A stretch of DNA of 64,000 nucleotides from Haloarcula rubra (GTDB lineage Archaea > Halobacteriota > Halobacteria > Halobacteriales > Haloarculaceae): contig NZ_RKLR01000002.1 in the NCBI RefSeq assembly GCF_019599465.1, positions 62,001 through 126,000 of the forward strand. Direction: 5' to 3'. The position numbers were made by a program, and so were the translations under genes. The notes under the pieces were generated by a model, which ran no database searches, had not been told where the DNA came from, and saw only the letters and a list, made by a program, of their open reading frames with translations. The number at the start of each line of letters is the position of its first letter. Position 1 is the first letter of the stretch. Shown here in pieces: positions 8,147 through 17,312 of the stretch.

Positions 8147-9103
8147 ATGGTAACTCTCGGTACGGCGAGTGCCGCCCCCGGAGAGATGGACACGGGGCGG
8201 TTAGCGGTCGGCGAAACCCGTGACGGTAGCCCGGTGCGACTCCCGGTGGCCGTCGTCAACGGCGCCGCCGACGGGAAGACGCTCTACATGCAGGCGGCGA
8301 GCGACGGCGACGAACTGAACGGCGTCGGGGTCATCCAGCGGGTCCTCCCGCGACTGGACCCGACCGAACTCTCGGGGACGCTTCTGGTGTGTGGCATCGT
8401 CAACTACCACGCCTTCCAGGTGGCCGAACACCGCAACCCCGTCGACGACACGAAGATGAACCGGGCCTACCCCGGCGACGCGAACGGGACCTCCAGCGAG
8501 CGTATCGCCGCCGCGACGTACGACGCGGCGGTCGGCGCCGACCTCGTCCTGGACCTCCATCAGGGCTCGACCTCGCGGATGATAGACGAAGTCCGGGTGC
8601 GGTGTGGCACCCGCCACCGCCTCCACAGCGAGTGTCTCGAACTCGCGAAGGTCTTCGGCTGTGGCTACATCTTAGACCAGAAGGGGCCCGACGGCCAACT
8701 CGCCCGGGCCGCGCCCGACGAGGGCGTCCCGACCGTCGACCCCGAACTCGGCGGCTGTGTCGGCTGGGACGAGACCTCCATCCAGAAGGGCGTCGACGGC
8801 GTGTTCAACGTCCTCACCTACTACGACTTCCTCGACGGCCGGTACAGTCCCCGCGCCCAGACGCGCGCGACCGGGTTCGAACAGTACGGATCGCCCGCCG
8901 GCGGCCTCGTGGACTTCCACGTCGACCTCGGCGACCGCGTCTCGCGGGGCGAGACGCTGTTCGAGATAACCGACGTGTTCGGCCAGTCGAAAGCCGAGAT
9001 CACCGCCGACTCGGACGGCGTCTTCTGGCGGTCGCGCCGCCTCCCGCAGGTCGCCACCGGCGAGTACGTCTGCTCGGTCGGGACGAATCTGGACACCTAC
9101 TAG
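8147..9103 (+). CDS. Succinylglutamate desuccinylase/aspartoacylase family protein (M14-like)
   Basis: 318 residues from the ATG at 8147 (MVTLGTASAAPGEMDTG); longer in-frame starts run back over the divergent promoter. Recognisable AstE/AspA elements: GDELNGVGVIQRVL, the RNPVDDTKMNRAYPGD block that contributes substrate-binding Arg, and DLVLDLHQGST carrying the second metal His. A C-terminal beta/biotinyl-like region follows (GGLVDFHVDLGDRVSRGE). The first zinc ligand is normally a His in HGDE; here the position reads DGDE. These enzymes remove acyl groups from amino-acid-type substrates; the actual substrate is unknown and zinc binding may differ. Confidence 0.82.
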   Translation: MVTLGTASAAPGEMDTGRLAVGETRDGSPVRLPVAVVNGAADGKTLYMQAASDGDELNGVGVIQRVLPRLDPTELSGTLLVCGIVNYHAFQVAEHRNPVDDTKMNRAYPGDANGTSSERIAAATYDAAVGADLVLDLHQGSTSRMIDEVRVRCGTRHRLHSECLELAKVFGCGYILDQKGPDGQLARAAPDEGVPTVDPELGGCVGWDETSIQKGVDGVFNVLTYYDFLDGRYSPRAQTRATGFEQYGSPAGGLVDFHVDLGDRVSRGETLFEITDVFGQSKAEITADSDGVFWRSRRLPQVATGEYVCSVGTNLDTY

Positions 9104-9143
9104 GCCCCTCAGGGGTCACTGCGGGGTTGCCACGGTCACCGCT

Positions 9144-9251
9144 CTACTGCAGATACTCGGGCCACCCCAATCGGTACTCGTCGTCCGGTGCCTCGTCCTC
9201 GTCTCCGTCCTCGTCGAAGGCCACACCGTGCAGTGCAGTCGTGCGGTTCAT
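9144..9251 (-). CDS. Possible 35-residue acidic small protein
   Basis: An ATG-initiated minus-strand frame of 35 codons (MNRTTALHGVAF..., ending RLGWPEYLQ) in the 250-nt gap between the aspartoacylase-like gene and the threonine-synthase-like gene. The middle is strongly acidic (FDEDGDEDEAPDDEY), the composition expected of a haloarchaeal protein rather than random frame translation. Too short for confident calling; no family is recognised. Confidence 0.35.
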   Translation of the reverse strand: MNRTTALHGVAFDEDGDEDEAPDDEYRLGWPEYLQ

Positions 9252-9356
9252 ACGGGGCAGTCGGCGCTCGCCGACGGAGAGTCCACACGGTCAGTTCTGC
9301 GGTGCGTTAAGACGGCGACCGTCACTTTCTGGTCGCACAGTCCCGTCCATCGATCC

Positions 9357-10415
9357 ATGCGACACTGCGAGGCCTGCGGCCGCGAGTACCCCCGCGACCG
9401 GCCGTGGCGCTGTTCGTGCGGCCACGCACTCGACTACGCCGACGAACCGACGCCCGGCGGCACCCCGCCCGACGTCGACCGCGAGGCCGGTATCTGGGCG
9501 TTCGACGGGTTCCTCCCGATGGACGACCGGGTGACTCTCGGAGAGGGCTGGACGCCGCTGGTCGACGCCCCGAAGTACGAGGCGACGCTCAAACTGGAGT
9601 TCCTCCACCCGACGGGGAGTTTCAAGGACCGCGGCGCGGCCACCGTCGTCGCGGAGGCGCTGTCGGTCGGTGCCGACCGGATACTGGAGGACTCCTCGGG
9701 CAACGCCGGACTGGCGGTGGCGAGTTACGCCGCGCGAGCGGGTATCGACGCCGAAATCTACGTCCCGGCCGACGCGAAAGCCGAGAAGCGTCGCCGTATC
9801 GCGCGCACCGGCGCCGACGTGGTGGCCGTCGAGGGCGACCGGCAGGCCGTCACCGACGCCTGTATCGAGGCCGTCGAGGCGGGCGAGGGGTGGTACGCCA
9901 GCCACGCGTGGAACCCCGCCTTCTTCGCGGGGACGGCCACGTTCGCCTACGAACTGGCGGCCCAGCGCGGGTGGACGGCACCCGATGCAATCGTCACGCC
10001 GCTGGGCCACGGCACGCTGTTTCTGGGCGCCTATCGCGGCTTCCGGACGCTCCAGGCGGCGGGCTGGATAGACGAGCTGCCGCGGCTACTGGGCGCACAG
10101 GCCGCCGGCGCGAGTCCCATCGCCGACGACCGGCACGGCGAGTCGGCAGGCCGGAACGACCTCGCCGACGGCATCCAGATTCGAGAACCGGCACGCGCCG
10201 ACCAGATACGGCGGGCCGTCGAGGCCACCGACGGGGACGCCGTCGCCGTCGACGAGGCCGCCACTCGGCGGGCCCACGACCGACTCTCGGCGGCGGGGTT
10301 CCACGTCGAACCGACCTGCGCGACGGCGACGGCGGCGCTCTCGGCGTTTCGCGAGCGTGGCGTCCTCGACACCGCCGACGACGTGGTCGTCGCCCTCACG
10401 GGCCGGAACGCCTAG
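9357..10415 (+). CDS. Threonine synthase-like PLP-dependent enzyme with N-terminal zinc ribbon
   Basis: 352 residues from the ATG at 9357. It opens with a zinc-ribbon-like CEACGREYPRDRPWRCSCG (C4, C7, C19, C21), as in archaeal threonine synthases. The PLP-binding fold type II core follows: GEGWTPLVDAPK, Schiff-base Lys90 in HPTGSFKDRG and EDSSGNAGLAVASYAA. The phosphate-binding loop reads TPLGHGTLFLGAYRG. Typical archaeal ThrC is about 400 residues, so this is a short paralogue. It could be threonine synthase or a related PLP lyase; a genome usually has another full-length ThrC, so I give no gene symbol. Confidence 0.82.
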   Translation: MRHCEACGREYPRDRPWRCSCGHALDYADEPTPGGTPPDVDREAGIWAFDGFLPMDDRVTLGEGWTPLVDAPKYEATLKLEFLHPTGSFKDRGAATVVAEALSVGADRILEDSSGNAGLAVASYAARAGIDAEIYVPADAKAEKRRRIARTGADVVAVEGDRQAVTDACIEAVEAGEGWYASHAWNPAFFAGTATFAYELAAQRGWTAPDAIVTPLGHGTLFLGAYRGFRTLQAAGWIDELPRLLGAQAAGASPIADDRHGESAGRNDLADGIQIREPARADQIRRAVEATDGDAVAVDEAATRRAHDRLSAAGFHVEPTCATATAALSAFRERGVLDTADDVVVALTGRNA

Positions 10416-10615
10416 CGCCAGACGCGCAGCGACACCGGGATGTCCGAGTCGACAGATATCCACTGGGTCTCGACGTCGGACGGGTCGACGTCGGCGGCGT
10501 AGCAGATGTACCGCTCGGTCCCGTCCGAGCGACTCCGTACGACGGCAGGGAGGACCCCCTCGTCGGGGGCGGGTGACGGGGTCCCGCCAGTCGGGGACCA
10601 GTGGTCCGTGCCCAT
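10412..10615 (-). CDS. Small haloarchaeal protein, tandem paralogue 1
   Basis: 67 residues from the ATG at 10615 (MGTDHWSPTGG). The C-terminal half, YICYAADVDPSDVETQWISV followed by a VSL motif, is clearly related to the end of the neighbouring gene at 10674-10886 (ALLYPDDRPGHEVATQWLAV). The shared pattern is a hydrophobic strand, an acidic loop, then TQW and a second strand. From memory this resembles a haloarchaeal DUF (DUF7511-like), but I could not check. It overlaps the stop of the threonine-synthase-like gene by 4 nt tail to tail. Function unknown. Confidence 0.7.
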   Translation of the reverse strand: MGTDHWSPTGGTPSPAPDEGVLPAVVRSRSDGTERYICYAADVDPSDVETQWISVDSDIPVSLRVWR

Positions 10616-10673
10616 GCCGAGAGGCGTCACTGAGGGACAGTATTGTTACGAGTCGGTTATCTCAGAGAAGGGA

Positions 10674-10886
10674 CTACCGAACGCTGTCGAGTTCGACGAG
10701 GGCGTCGGCGGGGACCGCCAACCACTGGGTCGCCACCTCGTGTCCGGGCCTGTCGTCGGGGTAGAGGAGCGCTCGCTGGCCGCCGTCGGCCGCCGGTTCC
10801 AGTTCGACCACCAGTGTCGTCTCCGCGAAGTCGTCCTGTGGGAGTGGCAATCCGTCGTCGGCAGGGAGACGGCGCTCGGTACTCAT
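10674..10886 (-). CDS. Small haloarchaeal protein, tandem paralogue 2
   Basis: 70 residues from the ATG at 10886 (MSTERRLPADDGLPL). It ends VATQWLAVPADALVELDSVR, matching the layout of the gene just downstream (10412-10615), so the two are a tandem duplication separated by 58 nt. A minus-strand TATA box (in GTTATAACAAGG, about 10910-10921) lies 25-35 nt before the start, implying a leaderless transcript that may carry both copies. No catalytic motif is visible; function unknown. Confidence 0.72.
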   Translation of the reverse strand: MSTERRLPADDGLPLPQDDFAETTLVVELEPAADGGQRALLYPDDRPGHEVATQWLAVPADALVELDSVR

Positions 10887-11023
10887 AGCCTCCACTAACG
10901 GTGGTGTAATCCTTGTTATAACATGCATAACCTGATTCTCGCTTGTAACGACTGGTCGGTATGCCGGACCAACTGCGGCGAGAGCGGGCGCGCAGGCCGC
11001 CGTATCGGACAGACGCCACGCAC

Positions 11024-12289
11024 CTACCGCGCCGGATGCGTCGGGCCGTCGAACCCCCCGCGAACGAGCGGCTTCGCGATGTGTCGTCGCGCCACCGGCG
11101 GCACCTCGTACCAGCCGGGTTCGATGGTGCGCTCGACCGGTCGTTCGACCTTGCCGTCGGCGCTGGTGTCACAGTCCCGACAGCGATACCCCTGATTCCG
11201 ACCGGCCGAGGACATCGACCCGCCGCAGTCGGGACACGTCGGCGTCACGCGTTCGGTCCGCACCAACTCGCGGACCGCGAACTTCTCGAATTTGAGCGTC
11301 CCGTCGGACACCTCACCGCAGGCCGTGACGCGGTCGCCGGCGCGGAGCGCACGCACGCGGTCGCGGAACCGCTTGGTCGGTTCGAACGCGGCACACGGGA
11401 GGCGGTCGTCGCCGTCCGCCAGCGTGACGAAGACGTGTCCACCCCGCCGCGTCTCGGGCGGGTCGGCGACGGTACCGGTGACCCGGAAGGCGCTGTCGTC
11501 GGTGACCTCGCCGAGGGCGGCGTCCTGCAGGTGGACGTCGGTCCCCTGGTTCGTCACGAACGTCGCGCGCTCGGCGACCGGTTCGCTCTCGACGGCGTCG
11601 GCGACGGTCCGGCACGCGTCGGCGTCGTCGCCGCGAATCCCGTAGAGGATGGGACACGGCGTCCGCGGAACACAGACCGGGTAGCCCGAGTCGCGGTCGA
11701 CGGTGTCCCACACTACCGGGTAGTGCTCGTCCGCAGCGGCCCGCACGCTCTCCGGGTCCACGTCTCGCTCGGTGCCCCAGCGCGACTGCTCGCGGTAGGC
11801 GATGTGCTCGTAGGTCCAGTCGTCGAGTGCCGCCCACGCGCCGACGGCCGCCAGCGCTCCGACGAGGCCCCGGCCGTTGCCGCGTTCGACCCGGGCGAAT
11901 CCCGCGAAGTCCGCCAGCGTCGTCGCCGTCACGCGGTCCTGTATCTCCCGGATGGCGTCCACCGTGAAGTCGGCCACCTGCGGTGGGACCGCCTCGGGGG
12001 CGCAGTCGGCGACGACGGCCCCCGGGTTCGTCTTCGGGTCGTCGGTCTGTGCGAGCGAGAGGGTCTCCCGGACCAGAGTGGTCGCGCGCTCTGCGTCAAG
12101 GTCGGTGTGGACCGCCAGCGCGGCGTTCCCGCGGGTCTTGTGTTCGACGGCAGGGTTCAAGCGAACCAGGAGGACTCGCTCGACGCTGCCCCCTTCCTCG
12201 CGTACGGCGTCGGCTAACTGGGCCGCCGCGTAGGTGGTGCACATCCCCGTCTCGCGCGAGTCCGTATCGTCGAGCCCGACGACTGTCAC
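11024..12289 (-). CDS. tiaS: tRNA(Ile2) 2-agmatinylcytidine synthetase
   Basis: 421 residues from a GTG at 12289 ([17 protein letters not shown]); the start is set by the conserved N-terminal VGLDDTDS motif. Domain order matches TiaS: a DDTD-containing kinase-like domain, a ferredoxin-like middle region ([26 protein letters not shown]), an OB-fold ([20 protein letters not shown]) and a C-terminal zinc ribbon (CPDCGGSM...GYRCRDC). The enzyme attaches agmatine to C34 of tRNA-Ile(CAU) using ATP, letting archaea read AUA. It is divergent from the HTH regulator at 12416. Confidence 0.93.
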   Translation of the reverse strand: MTVVGLDDTDSRETGMCTTYAAAQLADAVREEGGSVERVLLVRLNPAVEHKTRGNAALAVHTDLDAERATTLVRETLSLAQTDDPKTNPGAVVADCAPEAVPPQVADFTVDAIREIQDRVTATTLADFAGFARVERGNGRGLVGALAAVGAWAALDDWTYEHIAYREQSRWGTERDVDPESVRAAADEHYPVVWDTVDRDSGYPVCVPRTPCPILYGIRGDDADACRTVADAVESEPVAERATFVTNQGTDVHLQDAALGEVTDDSAFRVTGTVADPPETRRGGHVFVTLADGDDRLPCAAFEPTKRFRDRVRALRAGDRVTACGEVSDGTLKFEKFAVRELVRTERVTPTCPDCGGSMSSAGRNQGYRCRDCDTSADGKVERPVERTIEPGWYEVPPVARRHIAKPLVRGGFDGPTHPAR

Positions 12290-12415
12290 GACCGGACGTA
12301 TCCGACTGTCGGGCAAATCTGTTTCGCAGTGTCTTGTCGCTCGAGAGACACTGCGCGGGCGGCACAACTCATATATCCGGTGAATGGCTTACCATCAATA
12401 GAGGTACCGAGTACT

Positions 12416-13384
12416 ATGTCACGGTCGGCACTGGTCGGCAACGTCACCGCCATGCTCGAGGACGCCGGGTTCCTCGTGAGCGACCGGTGTGCGATTCGAC
12501 CCAAGAGCTTCGACGTCGCGGCCCGCCGCGGCGAGGACGTGTTGCTCGTCAAGATACTCGGCAACATCGACGCCTTCGACGCCCGCACCGGCGGCGAGAT
12601 GCGGCGTCTGGGCACCTACCTGAACGCGACGCCCATCGTCGTCGGCCTCCGGACCCGCGACGAGGACCTGAAACCGGGCGTCGTCTACTTCCGCCACGGC
12701 GTCCCGGTGCTCTCGCCGGACACGGCGCTGGACCTGTTCGTCGAGGAAGTCCCGCCGCTCATCTACGCCGCACCCGGCGGCCTGTACGTCAACATCGACT
12801 CCGAAGTCCTCGCGGACGCCCGCGAGGAGCGAGAGTGGTCGCTGGGTCGTCTGGCGAAGGAACTGGGCGTCTCCCGTCGTACCGTCTCGAAGTACGAGGA
12901 CGGCATGGACGCCTCCGTGGACGTGGCCGCGGAACTGGAGGACCTGTTCGACGCGCCGCTGACCTCGCCGGTCAGCGTCCTCGAAGGGACCGAGGACATC
13001 CGCGACGACGAACCCACACCGGAGGACCCGGACGTGGCCCCCGAAGACGAACCCATCGCCACCGTCTTCACCCGCATCGGCTTCGAGGTCCACCCCACCG
13101 ACCGCGCGCCGTTCAAGACGGTCAACGAGAACGCGCGCCGGCGCGAGCAGGTCCTGACGGGTCACTCCGCGTTCACCGAGGCCGCCGAGAAACGGGCCCG
13201 AATCATGTCCTCCGTCGGCGAGGTCACCCGCACGCGCTCGGTGTACGTCGTCGACGAACTCACCCGCGAGTCCGTCGAGGGGACGGCGCTCATCGAGGAG
13301 GGGGAGATGGAGGAGATAGAGGACGCCGACGACCTGCGCGACCTCATCATGGAACGCGGCGAGGAACCGGAAGAAGTGGCGTAG
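12416..13384 (+). CDS. Archaeal HTH-type transcriptional regulator (Cro/C1-type helix-turn-helix)
   Basis: 322 residues from the ATG at 12416 ([19 protein letters not shown]). It belongs to a conserved archaeal family of putative transcriptional regulators. The N-terminal ~110 residues have a restriction-endonuclease-like fold pattern ([24 protein letters not shown]). An xre-type HTH follows (about 135-165: [20 protein letters not shown]), then an acidic linker and a C-terminal segment ([20 protein letters not shown]). The target genes are not known from sequence. A TATA-like CATATATCC (about 12369-12377) and a GAGG before the start suggest a short 5' leader. Confidence 0.87.
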   Translation: MSRSALVGNVTAMLEDAGFLVSDRCAIRPKSFDVAARRGEDVLLVKILGNIDAFDARTGGEMRRLGTYLNATPIVVGLRTRDEDLKPGVVYFRHGVPVLSPDTALDLFVEEVPPLIYAAPGGLYVNIDSEVLADAREEREWSLGRLAKELGVSRRTVSKYEDGMDASVDVAAELEDLFDAPLTSPVSVLEGTEDIRDDEPTPEDPDVAPEDEPIATVFTRIGFEVHPTDRAPFKTVNENARRREQVLTGHSAFTEAAEKRARIMSSVGEVTRTRSVYVVDELTRESVEGTALIEEGEMEEIEDADDLRDLIMERGEEPEEVA

Positions 13385-13426
13385 CTGTCACTGGGGAGGC
13401 GGAAAATCTGAGAACGTCTCCGTAGC

Positions 13427-13684
13427 TTACGCCGCGCCGCTGCCGTACGTCTCTTCGAGATACTCGACGATGTCGTCGGACTCCGGCATCCCCTCGATGC
13501 CGTGTTCCTCGTCGACCAGTACCGGCACGCCGGTCTGACCCGAGACCTCCTTCACTTCGGTCCGCTCGCCGTGCGAGCGCGGGACCATGTGGGACTCGTA
13601 CTCGAGGCCGAGTTCGTCGAGTTTCGTCTTGACCTTCGCGCAGTAGGGACAGCCTTCCAGTTCGTAGAGTTCGAGGTTCGCCAT
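13427..13684 (-). CDS. Glutaredoxin/GST-N-type thioredoxin-fold protein
   Basis: 85 residues: MANLELYELEGCPYCAKVKTKL has a CPYC redox motif at the start of helix 1, followed by the cis-Pro segment TGVPVLVDEEHG and a C-terminal MPESDDIVEYLEETYG, the glutathione-S-transferase N-domain signature. Haloarchaea use gamma-glutamylcysteine rather than glutathione, so the partner thiol is probably that (known biology, not seen here). It is a same-length paralogue of the protein at 41689-41946. It lies downstream of the nucleobase permease, behind a poly-T terminator, so it is likely a separate transcript. Confidence 0.88.
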   Translation of the reverse strand: MANLELYELEGCPYCAKVKTKLDELGLEYESHMVPRSHGERTEVKEVSGQTGVPVLVDEEHGIEGMPESDDIVEYLEETYGSGAA

Positions 13685-13708
13685 CTCACACGTCGTAGCG
13701 GTTCGACC

Positions 13709-13715
13709 AAAAAAA
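13709..13715 (-). terminator. Poly-T terminator after the nucleobase permease
   Basis: Seven consecutive T on the minus strand, 36 nt downstream of the permease stop codon and before the glutaredoxin-like start. Oligo-T tracts are the main archaeal termination signal. Confidence 0.55.
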
Positions 13716-13750
13716 GGGCGTCGGTGGTGTGTGTCGGTCGAACAGCGCCG

Positions 13751-15187
13751 TCAGACCGCGCTGGAGAGGATACCGCCGGTCCGGACGACGAAGTAGAGGA
13801 CGAACGCGGCGGCCAGTATCCACTGCCCGAGGAGGACGTCGTCGAACTCGCCCTGTGCGGTCTTGACCACGGGGTACGAGACGATGCCGGCGGCGATACC
13901 GTAGGCGATGGAGTAGGTGAACGGCATCACCATGATGGTCAGACCGGCGGGCACCGCGTGCGCGAAGTCGTCCCACTGGATGTCGACGACGTTGCGCATC
14001 ATGAGGACGGCGACGACGACCAGCGCGATGTGAGAGGCGTAGAGCGGAATCGCACTCGCCAGCGGCACGACGACGAGCGACGCGAGGAACAGGAGCGCGA
14101 CGACGAGGGCCGTCAGCCCCGTACGGCCGCCCTCCTCGACGCCGGTCGCGGACTCGATGAACGTCGTCACCGTCGAGGTGCCGAGCATCCCGCCGATAGT
14201 GGTCCCGACGGCGTCAGCCATCAGCGGTTTGTCGATGTCCGGGAAGTCGCCGTTCTCGTCGAGGAAGCCGCCGGCCTGCCCGACGCCGACGAGCGTCCCG
14301 GCGGTGTCGAAGAAGTCCACGAAGAAGAACGTGAACACGATGAGCGCGAAGGAGAACGCCTCGACGTTGCCGAACCCGGTGAGGAACGCGCCGGCCAGCG
14401 GCGTGATGTCGTACTGTGCGGAGGCGAGGCGGGAGGCGTCGAAGCCGCCGTTCCGGACCGCGTCGGTCGCCAGCACGCCGGGTTCGACCATCCCGAGGAA
14501 CGTCGCGATAGCGCCGACGACGGTCGTCAGCAGGATGCCGACGATGATAGAGCCACGCAGGCCGGCCGCGTACAGGACGAACGTGAGGAACAGGCCGACC
14601 ACCGAGAGGATGGCCACGGGGTCGCTGGCGATTTGCCCGGTGCCGACGAGCGTCGCCGGGTCGTCGACGACGATGCCCATCGCCTGCAGGCCGATGATGG
14701 CCAGAAAGAGGCCGATACCGGCCCCGACGGCGAACTTCACCGGTTCCGGGAACAGTTTGATGATGTACTCACGGGCACCGACGGCCGTGAGGACGATGAA
14801 GATGATACCTTCGACGACGATGGCCGCGAGCGCCGTCTGCCACGGCACGCCGAGGACGCCGACGACGGTGATGGCGAAGAAGGCGTTGAGGCCGAGGCCG
14901 GGCGCGAGGCCGAACGGCCGGTTGGCGTAGAACGCCATGACGAACATCGCCACCGCCGACGAGAGGATGGTCACGACGGCCAGCATCTGGAATATCTCGC
15001 CGGGGCCGTAGCCGGAGATAGCGATGCCGCCCGGCGTGTTGTCGTCGGGGAACGCCGTGAGAATCGCCGGGTTCAGGACGACGATGTAGCTCATCGTCAG
15101 GAACGTCGTTATCCCGGCCAGAATCTCGGTGCGTACGTCCGTGTCGTGCGCTTCGAGTCCAAACAACTCCTCCAATGTTCCCGCCAT
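13751..15187 (-). CDS. NCS2 family nucleobase (purine/AzgA-type) permease
   Basis: 478 residues with about 12-14 hydrophobic segments. AzgA-type signatures are EILAGITTFLTMSYIVVLNP near the N-terminus, FGLAPGLGLNAFFA, and a central SATGVEEGGRTGLTALVV. NCS2/AzgA proteins import adenine, guanine or hypoxanthine with a proton. The next gene upstream on the same strand is pyrE, and a TATA-like CTTAAGCCGG (about 15211-15220, minus strand) suggests the permease has its own promoter. Nucleobase salvage is the natural reading; the exact base is not predictable. Confidence 0.88.
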   Translation of the reverse strand: MAGTLEELFGLEAHDTDVRTEILAGITTFLTMSYIVVLNPAILTAFPDDNTPGGIAISGYGPGEIFQMLAVVTILSSAVAMFVMAFYANRPFGLAPGLGLNAFFAITVVGVLGVPWQTALAAIVVEGIIFIVLTAVGAREYIIKLFPEPVKFAVGAGIGLFLAIIGLQAMGIVVDDPATLVGTGQIASDPVAILSVVGLFLTFVLYAAGLRGSIIVGILLTTVVGAIATFLGMVEPGVLATDAVRNGGFDASRLASAQYDITPLAGAFLTGFGNVEAFSFALIVFTFFFVDFFDTAGTLVGVGQAGGFLDENGDFPDIDKPLMADAVGTTIGGMLGTSTVTTFIESATGVEEGGRTGLTALVVALLFLASLVVVPLASAIPLYASHIALVVVAVLMMRNVVDIQWDDFAHAVPAGLTIMVMPFTYSIAYGIAAGIVSYPVVKTAQGEFDDVLLGQWILAAAFVLYFVVRTGGILSSAV

Positions 15188-15275
15188 TTACCCGATTCTC
15201 TGTACAGACCGGCTTAAGCGTGGCGAGAGCGGCCAGTAATGGTCGGCTGGACGACGAGTTCGGTGGCCGACCCGG

Positions 15276-15815
15276 CTACGCGTCGACGTCCTCGGGCGCG
15301 TCGGCCAGCAGGTCCGACGCCGTGACCAGCGACTCCAGTTCGAGGTCGTGTTCGGCGAGGTTCTCGCGGGCACCCTCCTCGCGGTCGACGACGACGAGGA
15401 CGCGGTTCACGACCGCGCCCGCCTCTCGCAGCGCCTCGGCCGCGTCGATGGCGCTCTGACCGGTCGTCGCGATGTCCTCGACGACGACGACTTCCTCGCC
15501 CTCGGCGAGTTCACCCTCGACGAGGTTCCCGGTGCCGTACTCTTTCTGCTGTTTGCGTGCGATGACGTAGGGCAGGCCCGTCTCGACGCTGGTGACCGCC
15601 ACCAGCGGCACCCCGCCGAGCGCGACGCCGGCGAGTTTCGTGTCCGTCACCCGTTCGGCGAACGCCGCGGCGACGAGTTCCAGACACCGCGGGTTCGTCT
15701 CGAAGACGTACTTGTCGACGTAGTAGTTCGAGGTGCCGCCGTGGGAGAGCTCGAACTCCCCGTACTTGACCGCGTCAGCGTCCCGGAGCGCCGCGATGAG
15801 TTCGTCGTTGGCCAT
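15276..15815 (-). CDS. pyrE: Orotate phosphoribosyltransferase
   Basis: 179 residues, the normal archaeal PyrE length. The PRPP-binding loop is [19 protein letters not shown] (about 103-121). The N-terminal [18 protein letters not shown] region is the OPRTase orotate site, and [15 protein letters not shown] carries the dimer-interface lysines. It converts orotate and PRPP to OMP in pyrimidine synthesis. Some haloarchaeal pyrE genes act on other bases, but the [15 protein letters not shown] signature favours orotate. Divergent from the phosphosugar mutase at 15938. Confidence 0.92.
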   Translation of the reverse strand: MANDELIAALRDADAVKYGEFELSHGGTSNYYVDKYVFETNPRCLELVAAAFAERVTDTKLAGVALGGVPLVAVTSVETGLPYVIARKQQKEYGTGNLVEGELAEGEEVVVVEDIATTGQSAIDAAEALREAGAVVNRVLVVVDREEGARENLAEHDLELESLVTASDLLADAPEDVDA

Positions 15816-15937
15816 ACTCTCTGGTTCGGGGCCGGTGGCTAATGGCTGTTGGAATCACTCTGGGAGCCGTCGGCGTCGGTCGACGCACCGAGTAACGGCG
15901 ACATTCATAAGCCGGTCGGCGACACACTCCCGATTGA

Positions 15938-17311
15938 ATGCACGTGTTCGGGTCGAGCGGTGTCAGGGGCGTCGCGGGCGAAGAGTTGACCCCGCGGTAC
16001 GTCCTGCGGGTCGCACAGGCGGCTGGGAGCGTCTGGACCGACGAGTACGACCGCGTGGCCATCGCGCGGGACACGCGGACGAGCGGGCGGACGTTCGTCA
16101 ACGCCGCCACCAGCGGCCTCACCGGCGTCGGGTTCGACGTCGACCGGCTCGGCATCGCCCCGACACCGGGGTTGCAGGCCTACTGCGACCGCGAGGGGAT
16201 TCCGGGCGTGATGATTACCGCGAGCCACAACCCGCCGGCGTACAACGGCGTGAAACTGGTCGGGGCCGACGGCGTCGAGTTGACCCGGGAGACGCTGGAC
16301 CGCGTCGAGGTGGCGCTGTCGGGCGACGTCGAACAGGCCGCGTGGGACGGCGTAGGCGAGGACCGCCCCGTCGAGAGCGCGCGCCGGACCTACCGCGAGG
16401 CGGTCGTCGACGCCGTCGACCGCGAGCGCATCGCCGACGCCGACCTCACCGTGGTCGTCGACCCCGGCCACGGCGCGGGCTGTCTGACCAGTCCCGACCT
16501 GTTCCGCGAACTGGGCTGTACGGTCCACACGGTCAACGCCCAACCGGACGGCCACTTCCCGGGGCGGAACCCCGAACCGGTCGCGGCGAACCTCCGCGAC
16601 CTGCGGGCCTACGTCGAGGCGACGGACGCGGACCTCGGCATCGCCCACGACGGGGACGCCGACCGCGCGATGTTCGTCGACGGCACCGGCGACCACGTCG
16701 AGGGCGACGCCGCCCTCGCGGCGCTGGCGGCCGCCGAACTCGACGCCGGTGAGGGCGTCGTCTCGGCTGTCAACGCCTCGCAGCGACTCGTCGACGCCGT
16801 GAACGCCGCCGACGCACGCCTCTCGCTGACGCCCATCGGGTCGACCCACATCGTCAGTCGCATCCGCGAACTGGAGGCCGAAGGGACCCACGTCAGCGTC
16901 GCCGGCGAGGGCAACGGCGGCATCCTCTTCCCCGACTACCGCATCGCCCGCGACGGCGCCTACACCGCGGCCCGCTTCTGTGAACTCGTCGCGGAGACGC
17001 CGGCCCGGGAACTGGTCGCGCCCTACGACGAGTACTACAACGTCCGCCGGAACCTCACCGTCGAGGACGAGGCCCAGCGCGAGGCGATGCTCGCCGGCAT
17101 CGAGGCCCACGCCGAGGCGGCCGTCGCCGACCTCGACACGACCGACGGCTGGCGGCTGGACTACGGCGACGGCTGGGTGTTGGCTCGCCCCTCCGGGACC
17201 GAACCGGTCGTCCGCGTCTACGCCGAGGCCCGGTCGCCCGAACGGGCCGAAGAACTCGCCGCACAGATGGTCGACGCCGCCACGAACCAGACCGCCGCGA
17301 ACGACGCCTGA
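15938..17311 (+). CDS. glmM: Phosphoglucosamine mutase-like / phosphohexomutase
   Basis: 457 residues of the alpha-D-phosphohexomutase superfamily. Catalytic Ser96 lies in TASHNPP, the magnesium loop is DGDADR (238-243), the sugar-specificity loop is GEGNGG and the phosphate-binding loop is RPSGTEPVVRVY near the C-terminus. Archaeal members with this start (MHVFGSSGVRG) are annotated phosphoglucosamine mutase (glucosamine-6-P to glucosamine-1-P for UDP-GlcNAc, used in glycan and S-layer sugars). Phosphomannomutase is the main alternative. It ends 1 nt before the convergent coiled-coil gene. Confidence 0.85.
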   Translation: MHVFGSSGVRGVAGEELTPRYVLRVAQAAGSVWTDEYDRVAIARDTRTSGRTFVNAATSGLTGVGFDVDRLGIAPTPGLQAYCDREGIPGVMITASHNPPAYNGVKLVGADGVELTRETLDRVEVALSGDVEQAAWDGVGEDRPVESARRTYREAVVDAVDRERIADADLTVVVDPGHGAGCLTSPDLFRELGCTVHTVNAQPDGHFPGRNPEPVAANLRDLRAYVEATDADLGIAHDGDADRAMFVDGTGDHVEGDAALAALAAAELDAGEGVVSAVNASQRLVDAVNAADARLSLTPIGSTHIVSRIRELEAEGTHVSVAGEGNGGILFPDYRIARDGAYTAARFCELVAETPARELVAPYDEYYNVRRNLTVEDEAQREAMLAGIEAHAEAAVADLDTTDGWRLDYGDGWVLARPSGTEPVVRVYAEARSPERAEELAAQMVDAATNQTAANDA

Positions 17312-17312
17312 C

